The notes: generated by a model from the letters alone, not told the origin. A stretch of DNA of 64,000 nt from Streptomyces qaidamensis (GCF_001611795.1 NZ_CP015098.1:3038001-3102000), one strand, 5' to 3'; counted from the first letter of the stretch, positions 51,242-61,162 are shown. Numbers and translations are program-made.

Positions 51242-52363
51242 ATGTCCGACGGCCACGAGCACAACGGGCACGAGCACGTGCCGAGCAGGCAGCGCAGGCG
51301 CTTCCCCGGGATCTCCTCGCGTACGTACGAACACCCGGCCGACCGCTCCGCCCTGGTGGCACTGCGCAAGCTGAGCGGGTTCGACACGGTGTTCAAGGCG
51401 CTCAGCGGTCTGCTGCCCGAGCGCAGTCTGCGGCTGCTGTTCCTGTCCGACTCCGTACGGGTGTCGGACCAGCAGTTCGCCCATCTGAACGTGATGCTGC
51501 GGGACGCCTGCTACATCCTGGACCTGGAGAAGGTCCCGCCGATGTACGTGAACCAGGATCCGCAGCCGAACGCGATGTGCATCGGCCTGGACGAGCCGAT
51601 CATCGTCGTCACCACCGGCCTCGTCGAGCTGCTCGACGAGGAGGAGATGCGGGCGGTCGTCGGCCACGAGGTCGGGCACGCGCTGTCCGGGCACTCCGTC
51701 TACCGGACGATCCTGCTGTTCCTGACCAGCCTCGCCGTCCGGGTCGCCTGGATCCCCCTGGGCAACCTCGCGATCATGGCGATCGTGACCGGGCTGCGGG
51801 AGTGGTTCCGCAAGTCGGAGCTGAGCGCGGACCGCGCGGGACTGCTGGTCGGGCAGGACCTCCAGGCCTCCATGCGGGGTCTGATGAAGATCGCGGGCGG
51901 CAACCACCTGCACGAGATGAACGTGGACGCGTTCCTCGCCCAGGCCGAGGAGTACGAGGCCGGGGGCGACCTGCGCGACTCCGTGCTGAAGATCCTGAAC
52001 GTGCTGCCCCGCTCCCACCCCTTCACCACCGTGCGGGCGGCCGAGCTGAAGAAGTGGGCCGAGTCGCGGGACTACCAGCGGATCATGGACGGCCACTACC
52101 CGCGCCGCGACGAGGACCAGGACACATCGGTCCGGGACTCCTGGCGGGAGTCGGCGAACCACTACAGCACCCATGTGAAGAGCTCGAAGGACCCGCTGAT
52201 GAAGCTGGTCACGGACCTCGCGGGCGGCGCCGGCGACCTGGGCGACCGGGTCCGCCGCGGCTTCGGCGGCTTCACCGGCCCGTCCCCGAAGCCGCCCCAG
52301 GACCCGGAGTCGGGCTCGCCGGACCCCTCGGGGGACGACCGGCCGCCGCGCGACGGGAACTAG
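51242..52363 (+). CDS. M48 family metallopeptidase
   Basis: 373 residues. Zinc motif HEVGH in VVGHEVGHALSGHS, third ligand Glu in ELSADRAG, and an adjacent hydrophobic stretch (TILLFLTSLAVRVAWIPLGNLAIMAI) that may be a membrane segment, as in HtpX-like and Oma1-like proteases. His-rich N-terminus (DGHEHNGHEH). ATG 51242 is chosen since it follows GGGGGA; an ATG four codons upstream also exists. Probable role in membrane-protein quality control. Confidence 0.87.
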   Translation: MSDGHEHNGHEHVPSRQRRRFPGISSRTYEHPADRSALVALRKLSGFDTVFKALSGLLPERSLRLLFLSDSVRVSDQQFAHLNVMLRDACYILDLEKVPPMYVNQDPQPNAMCIGLDEPIIVVTTGLVELLDEEEMRAVVGHEVGHALSGHSVYRTILLFLTSLAVRVAWIPLGNLAIMAIVTGLREWFRKSELSADRAGLLVGQDLQASMRGLMKIAGGNHLHEMNVDAFLAQAEEYEAGGDLRDSVLKILNVLPRSHPFTTVRAAELKKWAESRDYQRIMDGHYPRRDEDQDTSVRDSWRESANHYSTHVKSSKDPLMKLVTDLAGGAGDLGDRVRRGFGGFTGPSPKPPQDPESGSPDPSGDDRPPRDGN

Positions 52364-52378
52364 GCCCCTCGGAGCCCC

Positions 52379-53449
52379 TCAGACCTTCGGCTGCGCGCTC
52401 GTCGCCAGGGTGCCGCACAGGGCCGTCGCGCTGCCCGTGGCGTAGGGGTCGGTGCCTGCGGGGCCGCCCTCCTTGGCCGTCTGGCCGGCGAGGAGGGGCC
52501 GGAGGTGGTTCGTGGAGTCCTCCGCGCAGGAGAGCGGGCCGGCCTGGACGTAGGAGACGACGAGCTGGGCCTGGTGCAGCCGCAGGTCGTCCCGGTCGAA
52601 GCGGAAGTGCAGCTCGCGCCGGAGGGTGAACAGGGACACCTCGTCCTTGCCTCCGGCCCCGGCCGGCCGCAGCGCGTACACGAACGTGTGGTCGGCCGTG
52701 ACCTCCAGCGTGGACGAGTCGGCCTCGGCGGCCTGCAGCGTGCCCTGGACCCGGACCCTGCGGTCGGCGAGCTCGGCGCGCGAGGGGTCGAAGCGCACGA
52801 GCCAGCCGGTGGGGGCATGGCGTCCGTCGGCGGTGGGGCGGGCGAAGCTCTGGTCGAACTGTTCCAGCTGGTCGGAGTCGAGCAGCACGCGGACGGCGCG
52901 GACCTCACCGCCCGTGAGCACCTCCGGGTCGAGGGCCGACCGGACGATGTAGTCCTTGGCGGTGGTCAGGGCGCTCACGACCTGACTGTCCGAGAAGTGC
53001 TCGGTGCGCCGCGAGGCGGGCAGCGGCACGCCCTCCGCGCCGGTCCTGAACTGTGCGGCGGGGCTGTGCTCGTACAGGTACTCCAGGTCGGCCGTGCCGG
53101 GCACCTTGTCCTCGGGGACGAGCGGGATGACGGTCATCCGCAGGGGCTCGACGGGCTCCCGCGCGGCAGGGGCCTGGTAGGGGTGCCGTACGCCCATGTA
53201 GATCGCGGTGCCGAAGGCGACGGCGATCAGCAGGACCAGGACGAGGGCCTGCCGGGACAGACGCCGGCGCAGGGGCGGCCGGCGCCGCACGGCGGGCGCG
53301 TGGTCGGCGATGCGCTCCTGCGCGGAGAACTCCTGGAGGCGGGCAGCACGGACGAACGACTCGTCGAAGACGACGGATCGGTACTCGTCCTCACCACCTC
53401 CGGGGGCGCCCTCGGGAGTCCCCTCAGGTGGGTTTCCAGGCCCGCCCAT
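52379..53449 (-). CDS. Membrane protein with VVFDExFVRAA motif (356 aa)
   Basis: 356 residues. Cytoplasmic N-terminus with the motif SVVFDESFVRAARLQE (25-40), an Arg-rich stretch, one TM helix (67-86) and a large extracytoplasmic domain with two Cys (LSCAEDS, ALCGT) but no recognised fold. Shares the motif with the next protein upstream. In S. coelicolor the corresponding pair has, as I recall, been linked to the spore-wall (Mre) complex; this is unverified. Confidence 0.72.
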   Translation of the reverse strand: MGGPGNPPEGTPEGAPGGGEDEYRSVVFDESFVRAARLQEFSAQERIADHAPAVRRRPPLRRRLSRQALVLVLLIAVAFGTAIYMGVRHPYQAPAAREPVEPLRMTVIPLVPEDKVPGTADLEYLYEHSPAAQFRTGAEGVPLPASRRTEHFSDSQVVSALTTAKDYIVRSALDPEVLTGGEVRAVRVLLDSDQLEQFDQSFARPTADGRHAPTGWLVRFDPSRAELADRRVRVQGTLQAAEADSSTLEVTADHTFVYALRPAGAGGKDEVSLFTLRRELHFRFDRDDLRLHQAQLVVSYVQAGPLSCAEDSTNHLRPLLAGQTAKEGGPAGTDPYATGSATALCGTLATSAQPKV

Positions 53450-53538
53450 ATCTTCAGGGTAGGTCGCCGGAAGCTCGGGTAAACGCCCCGCTGCACCACA
53501 AGTTCTGACAGGTTCTCACCAGGATGGGCGGGTTCCGG

Positions 53539-54138
53539 TCAGGGGCTGCGGGGGATCACCGAGACGGCCGGCTGGGAGTAGTCGGCGGAGGCCGAGGGGG
53601 AGGCTCCGCCGCTCTGTTCCAGTCCTGTCGAGGCGGGCGGCGGCGCGGGCTCGTCGCGGTTGGAGGACGCTCCGCGGTAGACCGCCGCGAACGCCAGCGC
53701 GACCATGCCGATGCCCATCACGAGGGCGAGCATCCAGGCGACGGGGCGGTGCCAGCGGACCTGTTTGGAGTACGGTCCCGCGCCGTAGTGGTCCTCGATG
53801 ACGTCGGGGTCGTCGAGCTCGTCGAGCGCGGGATCGCGGCCGAAACCGCCACGGCCGTCCGAACCGTATCCGTCGTCGAACCGGTCGCCTCTGGTGTGGG
53901 CGCGGCGCGCCTCCGCCTCGGAGGCCTCGGCTCTCGCCTGGGCCGCGGCCAGGAGGCGCTCCACTGCGGTCGGCTCGTGCACCACGGCCGCGCGTACGAA
54001 GGCCTCGTCGAAGACCACGGAGGCGAACTCTTCGTCCGACACCCCGCGGTCGTGGTCGTCGTCGGGCTCCCGGCCGTCCGGAAACGGCGTGCCCCCCACG
54101 TCCTCCGGCACGCATCCAGAGTAGACCTGGGGGGTCAT
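53539..54138 (-). CDS. Membrane protein with VVFDExFVRAA motif (199 aa)
   Basis: 199 residues: N-terminal segment with SVVFDEAFVRAA at 40-51 followed by ExTAVER, a low-complexity acidic middle, one TM helix (132-153) and a short Ser/Pro-rich tail. Shorter sister of the 356-residue protein. Start uncertain: ATG 54138 or GTG 54111. Function unknown; same orientation and 89 bases apart suggest cotranscription. Confidence 0.65.
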   Translation of the reverse strand: MTPQVYSGCVPEDVGGTPFPDGREPDDDHDRGVSDEEFASVVFDEAFVRAAVVHEPTAVERLLAAAQARAEASEAEARRAHTRGDRFDDGYGSDGRGGFGRDPALDELDDPDVIEDHYGAGPYSKQVRWHRPVAWMLALVMGIGMVALAFAAVYRGASSNRDEPAPPPASTGLEQSGGASPSASADYSQPAVSVIPRSP

Positions 54139-54304
54139 TTTGGGCAGACGGTATGGAAATTCATCCACCGGTCGGGACGGCTCCCACGGGTCCGTGAGGG
54201 CGCACGCCGACACGGTTCGCCCCCCGCCGCACACCGACGCGCCTGCGCCGCCCGGACCGGCACAGTCATGCGCCGGCCCGCATACCGCCCTACGCCGAAC
54301 GTGG

Positions 54305-55591
54305 TCAGCGCCGGATGTGCCCGTCCCCGGTGACGATGTACTTCGTGCTGGTCAGTTCCGGCAGGCCCATGGGGCCGCGGGCGTGCAGCTTCTGCGTGGA
54401 GATGCCGATCTCCGCGCCGAAGCCGAACTGGCCGCCGTCGGTGAAGCGGGTGGAGGCGTTGACGGCGACGGTGGTGGAGTCGACCAGTTGGGTGAAGCGC
54501 CGGGCGGCCTGCTGGGAGGTCGTCACGATGGCCTCGGTGTGGCCGGAGGTCCACAGCCGGATGTGCTCGACGGCCTTGTCCAGGGAGTCCACGACCGCGG
54601 CGGCGATGTCGTACGACAGGTACTCGGTCTCCCAGTCCTCGGCCGTCGCCTCGACGACGGTGGCCTTGGAGTCCTCGGCGTAGGCCTGCACGCGCTCGTC
54701 GGCGTGCACGGTGACCCCGGCCTCAGCGAGGGCGTCCAGGGCGCGGGGCAGGAACGCGGCGGCGATGTCCTGGTGGACCAGGAGGGTCTCGGCGGCGTTG
54801 CAGACGCCGACCCGCTGAGCCTTGGAGTTGATCAGGATCTCGACGGCCATGTCGAGGTCGGCCTGCGCGTCGACGTAGACGTGGCAGTTGCCGGTGCCGG
54901 TCTCGATGACCGGGACGACGGACTCCTGGACGACCGTGTTGATCAGGGAGGCGCCGCCGCGCGGGATGAGCACGTCGACCAGGCCGCGGGCGCGCATCAG
55001 CTCGCGCACGCTGTCGCGGCTCTCGCCGGGGACGAGCTGGATGGCGTCGGCGGGCAGCCCGGCCCCGCCGACGGCGTCGCGCAGGACGCGTACCAGGGCG
55101 GTGTTCGACTGGTACGCCGAGGAAGAGCCGCGCAGCAGGACCGCGTTGCCGGACTTCAGACAGAGGGCGGCGGCGTCGACGGTGACGTTCGGGCGGCCCT
55201 CGTAGATGATGCCGACGACGCCGAGCGGCACGCGGACCTGGCGCAGGTCGATGCCGTTGGGCAGCGTGGAGCCGCGGACGACTTCGCCGACCGGGTCGGG
55301 CAGGGCGGCGACGTCGCGCACGTCGGAGGCGATGGCGCGGATCCGCTCGGGGGTGAGCGTGAGCCGGTCGATCATGCCCTCGCTGATGCCGGCCTCGCGG
55401 GCCTTGGCGACATCCTTGGCGTTGGCCTCGACGACCTCGCTCGCACGGACCTCCAGCGCGTCCGCGATGGCGAGCAGCGCGTCGTCCTTCTCGGCCCGGG
55501 GCAGCGGCGCGAGGGTCGCTGCGGCGGCCTTGGCGCGGTAGGCGGCCTCGGTGACCGGTGACATGGAGTCGTACGGAGAGAGCGTGGTCAT
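54305..55591 (-). CDS. proA: Gamma-glutamyl phosphate reductase
   Basis: 428-residue proline-synthesis enzyme reducing gamma-glutamyl phosphate to the semialdehyde with NADPH. Catalytic Cys in [19 protein letters not shown]-fold segments [23 protein letters not shown] are cut here as [10 protein letters not shown] and [18 protein letters not shown] 55591 has no clear ribosome site; an ATG nine codons later is an alternative. Together with proB it makes proline from glutamate. Confidence 0.95.
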   Translation of the reverse strand: MTTLSPYDSMSPVTEAAYRAKAAAATLAPLPRAEKDDALLAIADALEVRASEVVEANAKDVAKAREAGISEGMIDRLTLTPERIRAIASDVRDVAALPDPVGEVVRGSTLPNGIDLRQVRVPLGVVGIIYEGRPNVTVDAAALCLKSGNAVLLRGSSSAYQSNTALVRVLRDAVGGAGLPADAIQLVPGESRDSVRELMRARGLVDVLIPRGGASLINTVVQESVVPVIETGTGNCHVYVDAQADLDMAVEILINSKAQRVGVCNAAETLLVHQDIAAAFLPRALDALAEAGVTVHADERVQAYAEDSKATVVEATAEDWETEYLSYDIAAAVVDSLDKAVEHIRLWTSGHTEAIVTTSQQAARRFTQLVDSTTVAVNASTRFTDGGQFGFGAEIGISTQKLHARGPMGLPELTSTKYIVTGDGHIRR

Positions 55592-55663
55592 GAGGGAAGG
55601 GTAGTGCGCCGGGCGGCTCGGTTCATCGTTCGTTCCACAGCGCGAGACACTTCGTGGAACGGG

Positions 55664-56131
55664 TCAAAACGGGTGAACGCCGACCGGGGACGCCGGCGGC
55701 GGTCCGTACCCCTCGGCGATGCGCTGGTGGTACGTCGCGCGGTCGATGACCTCCAGGCCGACGATCTCCCAGGGTGGCAGCCCGGCGGTCTGCCGGTGCT
55801 CGCCCCACAGGCGCAGGGCGACGGCTGCCGCGTCGTGCAGGTCGCGGGCCTCCTCCCAGTAGCGGATCTCCGCGTGGTCGACCGCGTACCGGCTGGTCAG
55901 GAAGAAGGGATGGTCGTGGGCGAGCTGCTCCAGGGCGCGCCGGACCTCCGGGAGCGGGGCCTCCTTGCCGGAGACGCTGAGGGTGACGTGCCACAGGCGC
56001 GGGGTGTCGCCGGGCTCCTCGCCCTGGAACCGGTCCCCGGCCGCCACGCTCGTCAGGGCGCGCTCCTCACCGGCCGCGCGGGAGCCGGCACCACCGCGGG
56101 ACGCCTGAGTCCCAGGGCGCACTCGTCGCAC
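55664..56131 (-). CDS. Conserved hypothetical protein (155 aa) between proB and proA
   Basis: 155 residues with no recognised domain: a short Arg/Gly-rich start, then WHVTLSVSGKEAPLPEVRRALEQ, YAVDHAEIRYWEEARDLHDAAA, ALRLWGEHRQ and GLPPWEIVGLEVIDR. The beta-alpha-beta spacing suggests a ferredoxin-like fold. GTG 56131 is chosen because AAGGAGG lies five bases upstream; longer upstream reading lacks a site. Position within the proline operon is conserved in Streptomyces as I recall. Confidence 0.72.
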   Translation of the reverse strand: MRRVRPGTQASRGGAGSRAAGEERALTSVAAGDRFQGEEPGDTPRLWHVTLSVSGKEAPLPEVRRALEQLAHDHPFFLTSRYAVDHAEIRYWEEARDLHDAAAVALRLWGEHRQTAGLPPWEIVGLEVIDRATYHQRIAEGYGPPPASPVGVHPF

Positions 56132-56257
56132 GACGGCCTCCTTTTGCACAGTGGCGCTGCTGCGGAATAGGTCCCCGAGACAAAGTTGAGCAGGCCGCAA
56201 GGGATCGCGTGGCGGTTTTGCGGAACGTCCACCACCGGGGGCGGACGTTTCGGCATA

Positions 56258-57385
56258 TTACGGGTGCAGAACCACCAGGTCGTCCCTGTGTACGACCTCG
56301 CGTTCGTACGCGGGTCCGAGTTCGCGGGCCAGTTCCCGGGTCGAGCGGCCGATGAGCCGGGGGATCTCCTTGGCGTCGAAGTTGACGAGTCCGCGGGCCA
56401 CCGCCCGCCCCGTGCCGTCCCGCAGCTCGACCGGGTCGCCGGCACTGAACTCGCCCTCGACGGCGGCGATCCCGGCCGGCAGCAGCGACTTGCGGCGGTC
56501 CACGACGGCCTGCACCGCGCCGTCGTCCAGGGTCAGCGCGCCCTGCGGGGTGGACGCGTGCTGGAGCCACAGCAGCCGGTCGGCGGAGCGCTTGCCGGTG
56601 GGGTGGAAGTAGGTGCCGGTGTCCTGGCCGGTCAGGGCGTCGGCCGCGTGGACGGTGCTGGTGAGGACGACGGGAACGCCGGCGGCGGCCGCGATCCGGG
56701 CGGCCTCGACCTTGGTGACCATGCCGCCGGTGCCGACGCCGGCCTTGCCGGTGCTGCCGATCTCGACGTGCGCGAGGTCGGAGGGGTCGCGCACCTCGCC
56801 GATGCGGGAGGTGCCGGGCTTCGCGGGGTCCCCGTCGTAGACGCCGTCCACGTCGGACAGCAGGACCAGCAGGTCGGCGTGGACGAGGTGGGCGACGAGG
56901 GCGGCGAGGCGGTCGTTGTCGCCGAAGCGGATCTCGTCCGTGGCGACGGTGTCGTTCTCGTTGACGACCGGGACGGCGCCCATCGCGATCAGCTTGTCGA
57001 GGGTGCGCGAGGCGTTGCGGTGGTGCGAGCGGCGGCTCATGTCGTCGGAGGTCAGCAGGACCTGCCCGACGCGGACGCCGTAGCGGGCGAAGGAGGCGGT
57101 GTAGCGGGCGACCAGCAGGCCCTGGCCGACGCTGGCGGCGGCCTGCTGGCGGGCGAGGTCCTTCGGGCGGCGGCGCAGGCCCAGCGGGGCGAGGCCGGCG
57201 GCGATGGCGCCCGAGGAGACCAGGACGATCTCGCGCTCGCCGCCGCTGCGGACCTTGGCGAGGACGTCGACCAACGCGTCCACGCGGTCCGCGTCCAGGC
57301 CGCCCGAGGCGGTGGTCAGCGAGGAGGACCCGACCTTGACGACGATCCTGCGGGCCTCGCCCACGGCCTGCCTTGCCCCTGCCAC
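56258..57385 (-). CDS. proB: Glutamate 5-kinase
   Basis: 375 residues: amino-acid kinase domain (RIVVKVGSSSLT, VSSGAIAAGL, NENDTVATDEIRFGDND, LLSDVDGVYDGDP, GGMVTKVEAA) and a C-terminal PUA domain (GEFSAGDPVEL, ARGLVNFDAKEI). First step of proline synthesis, normally feedback-inhibited by proline. GTG 57385. It faces away from the TagF-like gene across a 332-base divergent region. Confidence 0.95.
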   Translation of the reverse strand: MAGARQAVGEARRIVVKVGSSSLTTASGGLDADRVDALVDVLAKVRSGGEREIVLVSSGAIAAGLAPLGLRRRPKDLARQQAAASVGQGLLVARYTASFARYGVRVGQVLLTSDDMSRRSHHRNASRTLDKLIAMGAVPVVNENDTVATDEIRFGDNDRLAALVAHLVHADLLVLLSDVDGVYDGDPAKPGTSRIGEVRDPSDLAHVEIGSTGKAGVGTGGMVTKVEAARIAAAAGVPVVLTSTVHAADALTGQDTGTYFHPTGKRSADRLLWLQHASTPQGALTLDDGAVQAVVDRRKSLLPAGIAAVEGEFSAGDPVELRDGTGRAVARGLVNFDAKEIPRLIGRSTRELARELGPAYEREVVHRDDLVVLHP

Positions 57386-57596
57386 GTCGCCGTCCGTCCC
57401 CTCGCGTCGATTCGCTCCCTCACCAGGAAATCTACGGGACTGCCGGAAGGGCTGCGGCGCCGGTCCACGTTACGGACGGTGCCGCCCGTGTCACGGGACG
57501 GGGCGCGCCCTCGTCCGGTCCCGCCGCGCGCCGGGAATCCGATCTTCCTTTTCCGGCCCTCACCGACGACAGGAACGCCGCCTTCCGCTACGGTCC

Positions 57597-57653
57597 GACG
57601 ACACGCGACGGCGACCGCTCCCCACACCCTGACGACACGCGCGTGTCGTCAGG
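57597..57653. promoter_or_regulatory. 26-bp perfect palindrome plus a half-site in the proB/TagF divergent region
   Basis: 57628-57653 is a perfect palindrome whose left arm is CCTGACGACACGC; its GACGACACGCG core recurs as a direct half-site at 57597-57607, 34 bases away. Either a strong operator for an unknown regulator or an RNA hairpin in the leader of the downstream gene; the extra half-site favours protein binding. The remaining divergent region (57386-57596, 57654-57717) holds no gene. Confidence 0.55.
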
Positions 57654-57717
57654 AGGCCGCCGCGCGTTAACCCGGACGGCCGACCTGCGCCGACCCGACG
57701 CTCCTGGAGTGACCGCA

Positions 57718-59751
57718 GTGCCCGTACCTCTCCCCCGCCCGCAGGCCCTTCTCAAGGGGCTGGTCACCGTCGTCCTGGCCGCCGCGTTCGCCGCACAGGC
57801 GGTCGCGGCGCTGCTGCCCGACGTTCCGCTGCTGATCGCCGCGACGGTCGTCTCCCTGGCCACCGAGGGCGCCCTGTACCGGTGGCAGCGCGGGGTGCTG
57901 TCGCTGTTCGCCAAGTCGCACGCGGACATCACCGTGCGGCACGTCCTGCGGGACCTGCTGCTGGTCGTGGCCCTGCTGCGGCTGGGCGAGCAGGACCGGG
58001 AGACGGTGTACGCCCCGCTGGTGGCCGGGCTGCTCGTCTTCTACGTGCTGCACTGCGCGATCCAGGCGCTCTCCGTGCTGGTGCGCCGCACCCGTACCCT
58101 GCCGGTGGTCACCCGGAACATCGACGCCTCGGCGCTGCGGCTGTCCCCGGCCCCGCCCGTGCTGCTGCGCCGTCCCGGGCACCGGCTGCTGGTGTTCGGT
58201 CTGCCGGCGACGGCCGGGCTGCTGGCCAGCGCCCCGGGCGACCGGCCGGTGTACGCGGCCGCGGGCATCGCCCTGTCCCTCGCCCTCGGGCTGACGGGTC
58301 TCGGCGTGCTGCTCCTGCGGCTGCTGCCGGGCCGTCGTCCGGCCGGCGAGCAGGAGGTGCTCGACTGGTTCGACGCGTGGCTGGCCGCCTACCGGCCGAC
58401 CGTCGGCCTGTACTTCTCCGGCGGTGCCGCCTCGGCCTACCAGGCGAACATGTGGCTGGAGCCGCTCGCCGGGCTGGAGGGCAGGCCGGTCATCGTGCTG
58501 CGCGAGCGGTTCATGGTGCAGAAGATCGCCGCGACGGACATCCCGATCGTGTGCCTGCCGAAGGTGTCGACGCTGATGCGCCTGGAGCACTCCACGCTCC
58601 AGGTCCTCATCCACCCGTCGAACTCCGGCAAGACCTCCCAGGTGCTGCGCATCCCCACGATCAAGCACACCTTCGTCAACCACGGCGAGAGCGACAAGCT
58701 CTCCTCCTGCAACCCCTACGCGAAGGCGTACGACGAGGTGTGGGTGGCCGGGCCCGCCGCGCGCGAGCGGTACGCGCTGGCCGAGGTCGGGGTCGAGGAC
58801 AAGGACGTGGTGGAGACGGGCCGCCCGCAGCTGGACGGCGTGCTGCCGTACGCGGGTCCGCCGGCCGGGGCGCGCACGACCGTGCTGTACGCGCCCACCT
58901 GGGAGGGCTGGGACGGCAACCCCGGCAACACGTCGGTGATCGCGGCCGGCGAGAACCTGGTGCGGGCGCTGCTCGCGGACCCCGGTGTGCGGCTGCTGTA
59001 CAAGCCGCATCCGCTGACGGGCTCGGTGGACCCGCGCGCCGGCGCGGCCGATCTGCGGATCCGGGAGCTGATCCGGGCGGCCAACCGGGAGCGGGCGGCG
59101 ACGGGCCCCTCGGACGGCGCGGAACTCGCCCGCTGCACCGCCGAGCTGGACCGGCTCACGACGTCGGCCTTCCGGGCCGGGGCCGACACCGTGGAGCGGA
59201 TGCTGGTGCAGTCGGCGCCGGAGCCGGGCCGGGCGGCGGCGGTGGCGCGCGCGACCGCCGCGTGGGAGGAGGCGTACTGGGCCTCGCTGCCGGAGGGCGA
59301 GCACCAGATCATCACGGACGCCCGGCCGACGCTGTATTCCTGCTTCAACGTGGCCGACCTGCTGATCAGTGACGTGTCGAGCGTGATCAGCGACTTCCTG
59401 GCGAGCGAGAAGCCGTACGCGGTGGCCAACACCAGCGGGCTGCCGGAGGACGCCTTCCGTACGGCGTTCCCGACGGTGGTGGCGGCTACGGTGCTGACCC
59501 CCGACGCCTCCGGAGTGCCGGGCCTGCTGGAGACGGTCCGGCGCCCGGAGAGCGACGAACTGGCCGAGGCGCGCGCGGAGTTGAAGCTGCGTCTGCTGGG
59601 TCCGGCCGAGCCGTCGTCGCAGGAACGCTTCAACGACGCCGTCCGGGCGCTGTGCGGGGAGGCCCGGGACCACCGGGCACGGGTGGCGGAGCGGCTGGCC
59701 GCGGTGCCCGGCCAGCGCACCGCGGCTGAGGTCCCGACCGCGCCGCGCTGA
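57718..59751 (+). CDS. TagF-like CDP-glycerol/polyol phosphotransferase with membrane N-terminus
   Basis: 677 residues. The first roughly 230 are hydrophobic with several TM helices; the remainder is the CDP-glycerol glycerophosphotransferase (teichoic-acid polymerase) domain with FVNHGESDK, LYAPTWEGWDGNPGNTS, YKPHP and LLISDVSSVISDFLASEKPYAV. Such enzymes polymerise polyol-phosphate units at the inner membrane. GTG 57718 has TGGAG upstream. Close in design to the 704-residue protein at 61180-63294. Convergent with the glycosyltransferase. Confidence 0.88.
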   Translation: MPVPLPRPQALLKGLVTVVLAAAFAAQAVAALLPDVPLLIAATVVSLATEGALYRWQRGVLSLFAKSHADITVRHVLRDLLLVVALLRLGEQDRETVYAPLVAGLLVFYVLHCAIQALSVLVRRTRTLPVVTRNIDASALRLSPAPPVLLRRPGHRLLVFGLPATAGLLASAPGDRPVYAAAGIALSLALGLTGLGVLLLRLLPGRRPAGEQEVLDWFDAWLAAYRPTVGLYFSGGAASAYQANMWLEPLAGLEGRPVIVLRERFMVQKIAATDIPIVCLPKVSTLMRLEHSTLQVLIHPSNSGKTSQVLRIPTIKHTFVNHGESDKLSSCNPYAKAYDEVWVAGPAARERYALAEVGVEDKDVVETGRPQLDGVLPYAGPPAGARTTVLYAPTWEGWDGNPGNTSVIAAGENLVRALLADPGVRLLYKPHPLTGSVDPRAGAADLRIRELIRAANRERAATGPSDGAELARCTAELDRLTTSAFRAGADTVERMLVQSAPEPGRAAAVARATAAWEEAYWASLPEGEHQIITDARPTLYSCFNVADLLISDVSSVISDFLASEKPYAVANTSGLPEDAFRTAFPTVVAATVLTPDASGVPGLLETVRRPESDELAEARAELKLRLLGPAEPSSQERFNDAVRALCGEARDHRARVAERLAAVPGQRTAAEVPTAPR

Positions 59752-59767
59752 GCCGCGGCAGGCGCGG

Positions 59768-60976
59768 TCAGGCCGCGTGCCGCACCTCTCGTGAGCTGAT
59801 GACCCGCCGCGCCTTGCGCACCGCCCGGCGTACCAACGTGTCGACGCCGCCCTCGCGGTAGCCCGGGAAGGCCCGGGCCTCCCGGGGCTCGGCGAGGTAG
59901 ACGGAGTCGGGGACGCCCGCGGCGCGGTCCCGGAAGTGCGGGTAGGCCAGGTACACCCGGCGGCCCTTCCTCTCCAGGAGGGCCGCCGCCTGCTTCTTGG
60001 CCTTGACGAACTTCACCACGTCCAGGAGCAGTTCCGGGCGCTGCTCGGCGACCAGGTGCAGCCGCAGCCGCTCGTGGACCTTGAGGCGGTGGGCGACGCC
60101 CTCGGTCCAGTGGGCGTCCATCAGCGGCTTGGCCAGCTCGAACTTGTGCCGGCGTATCTCCTCGCTGTCCGTCAGGTACTTCGGTCCGAACTGCGGCAGC
60201 AGCGTGACCAGGAAGGGCCGGACCATCAGCTGGTCGCGCCGGCCGCCCGCGGGGACGAGCTCGGCGATGAGCTCCATCAGGGCCCGCGCGGAGTCGAAGC
60301 GCAGCGTGTAACTGCCGCTCTTCGTCACATGCTTGCCGTCATCGCGGCCGACCAGGTAGTAGCAGGTGTGGTCGGCGACCACGGAGACGCCGTCCGCCCG
60401 CAGATACGCCTCCATGGTGAACAGCGCGTCCTCGCCGGTGAACAGCGACTCGTCGAAGCGCATGCCGTGCCGGTCCAGCAGTTCGCGGCGGAACAGCTTC
60501 TGCGCGCTGAGCGTGAACTTGATGTTGGAGGAGAAGACGTCCGTCCGCTCCACCGTCTTGCCCCACATGGACTTCGGCGCCGAGCGGTTGACGCCCTCGA
60601 CCTTGCCGAGCACGACGTCCGTGCCCGCCCGGTCGGCCATGCCGACCATGCGCTCCAGGGCCTCGGGGCCCAACCGGTCGTCGGCGTCGAGGAAGAAGAC
60701 GTAGCGCCCGGTGGCCTTGCCCAGGCCGACGTTGCGCGGGCCGCTGGGGCCGCCGGAGTTCTCCTGACGGATCACCAGCACGTGCATGGGAGCCCGCTCG
60801 GCGAACTCCTCCAGGTACTCCCCCGTTCCGTCCGTCGAACCGTCGTCCACCGCGATGACCTCGACGCGTGTCGGATCGATGGTCTGTGCCTCGACGGACG
60901 AGAGGCACTCGATCAGATACGGCATCGCTTCGTACGCCCCGATGATCACACTCACATCAGGCTGCGCCACGGTCAC
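59768..60976 (-). CDS. Family 2 glycosyltransferase
   Basis: 402 residues. GT-A fold start DVSVIIGAYEAMPYLIECLSS, nucleotide-binding VIAVDDGSTDGTG, metal-binding DADDR and GEDALFTMEAYLRA. The C-terminal half is basic and ends KARRVISSREVRHAA, suggesting peripheral membrane binding. GTG 60976 has an AGGGGGA site. Part of the wall-glycopolymer cluster; donor sugar not known. Confidence 0.92.
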   Translation of the reverse strand: MTVAQPDVSVIIGAYEAMPYLIECLSSVEAQTIDPTRVEVIAVDDGSTDGTGEYLEEFAERAPMHVLVIRQENSGGPSGPRNVGLGKATGRYVFFLDADDRLGPEALERMVGMADRAGTDVVLGKVEGVNRSAPKSMWGKTVERTDVFSSNIKFTLSAQKLFRRELLDRHGMRFDESLFTGEDALFTMEAYLRADGVSVVADHTCYYLVGRDDGKHVTKSGSYTLRFDSARALMELIAELVPAGGRRDQLMVRPFLVTLLPQFGPKYLTDSEEIRRHKFELAKPLMDAHWTEGVAHRLKVHERLRLHLVAEQRPELLLDVVKFVKAKKQAAALLERKGRRVYLAYPHFRDRAAGVPDSVYLAEPREARAFPGYREGGVDTLVRRAVRKARRVISSREVRHAA

Positions 60977-61119
60977 GTTTCCCCCTAGTCAATGGGATAT
61001 TCCCCCCGTATCGCCTCATTCGCTACTTGGTAGACGGGTGATCGAGGCAAGCGGTTGCCTCGCACATGGGTGTTAGTGGGACAGGTCACACATTGAGCGG
61101 ACAGGACCCGGGAAGCAGA

Positions 61120-61162
61120 AAGAGTTCGGCCCCGAGGAGAAGCTCCTCGGGGCCGAACTCTT
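61120..61162 (-). terminator. Strong terminator after the second TagF-like gene
   Basis: Perfect 20-bp stem (left arm AAGAGTTCGGCCCCGAGGAG) with a three-base loop; on the minus strand it is followed by TCTGCTTCC. Lies 18 bases beyond the stop codon of the TagF-like gene. Confidence 0.92.

Noticed and set aside
57373..57717. Extended N-terminus of the TagF-like gene starting near 57373
   Set aside because: Overlaps the proB start, low-complexity translation, and contains the palindrome; GTG 57718 has a ribosome site.
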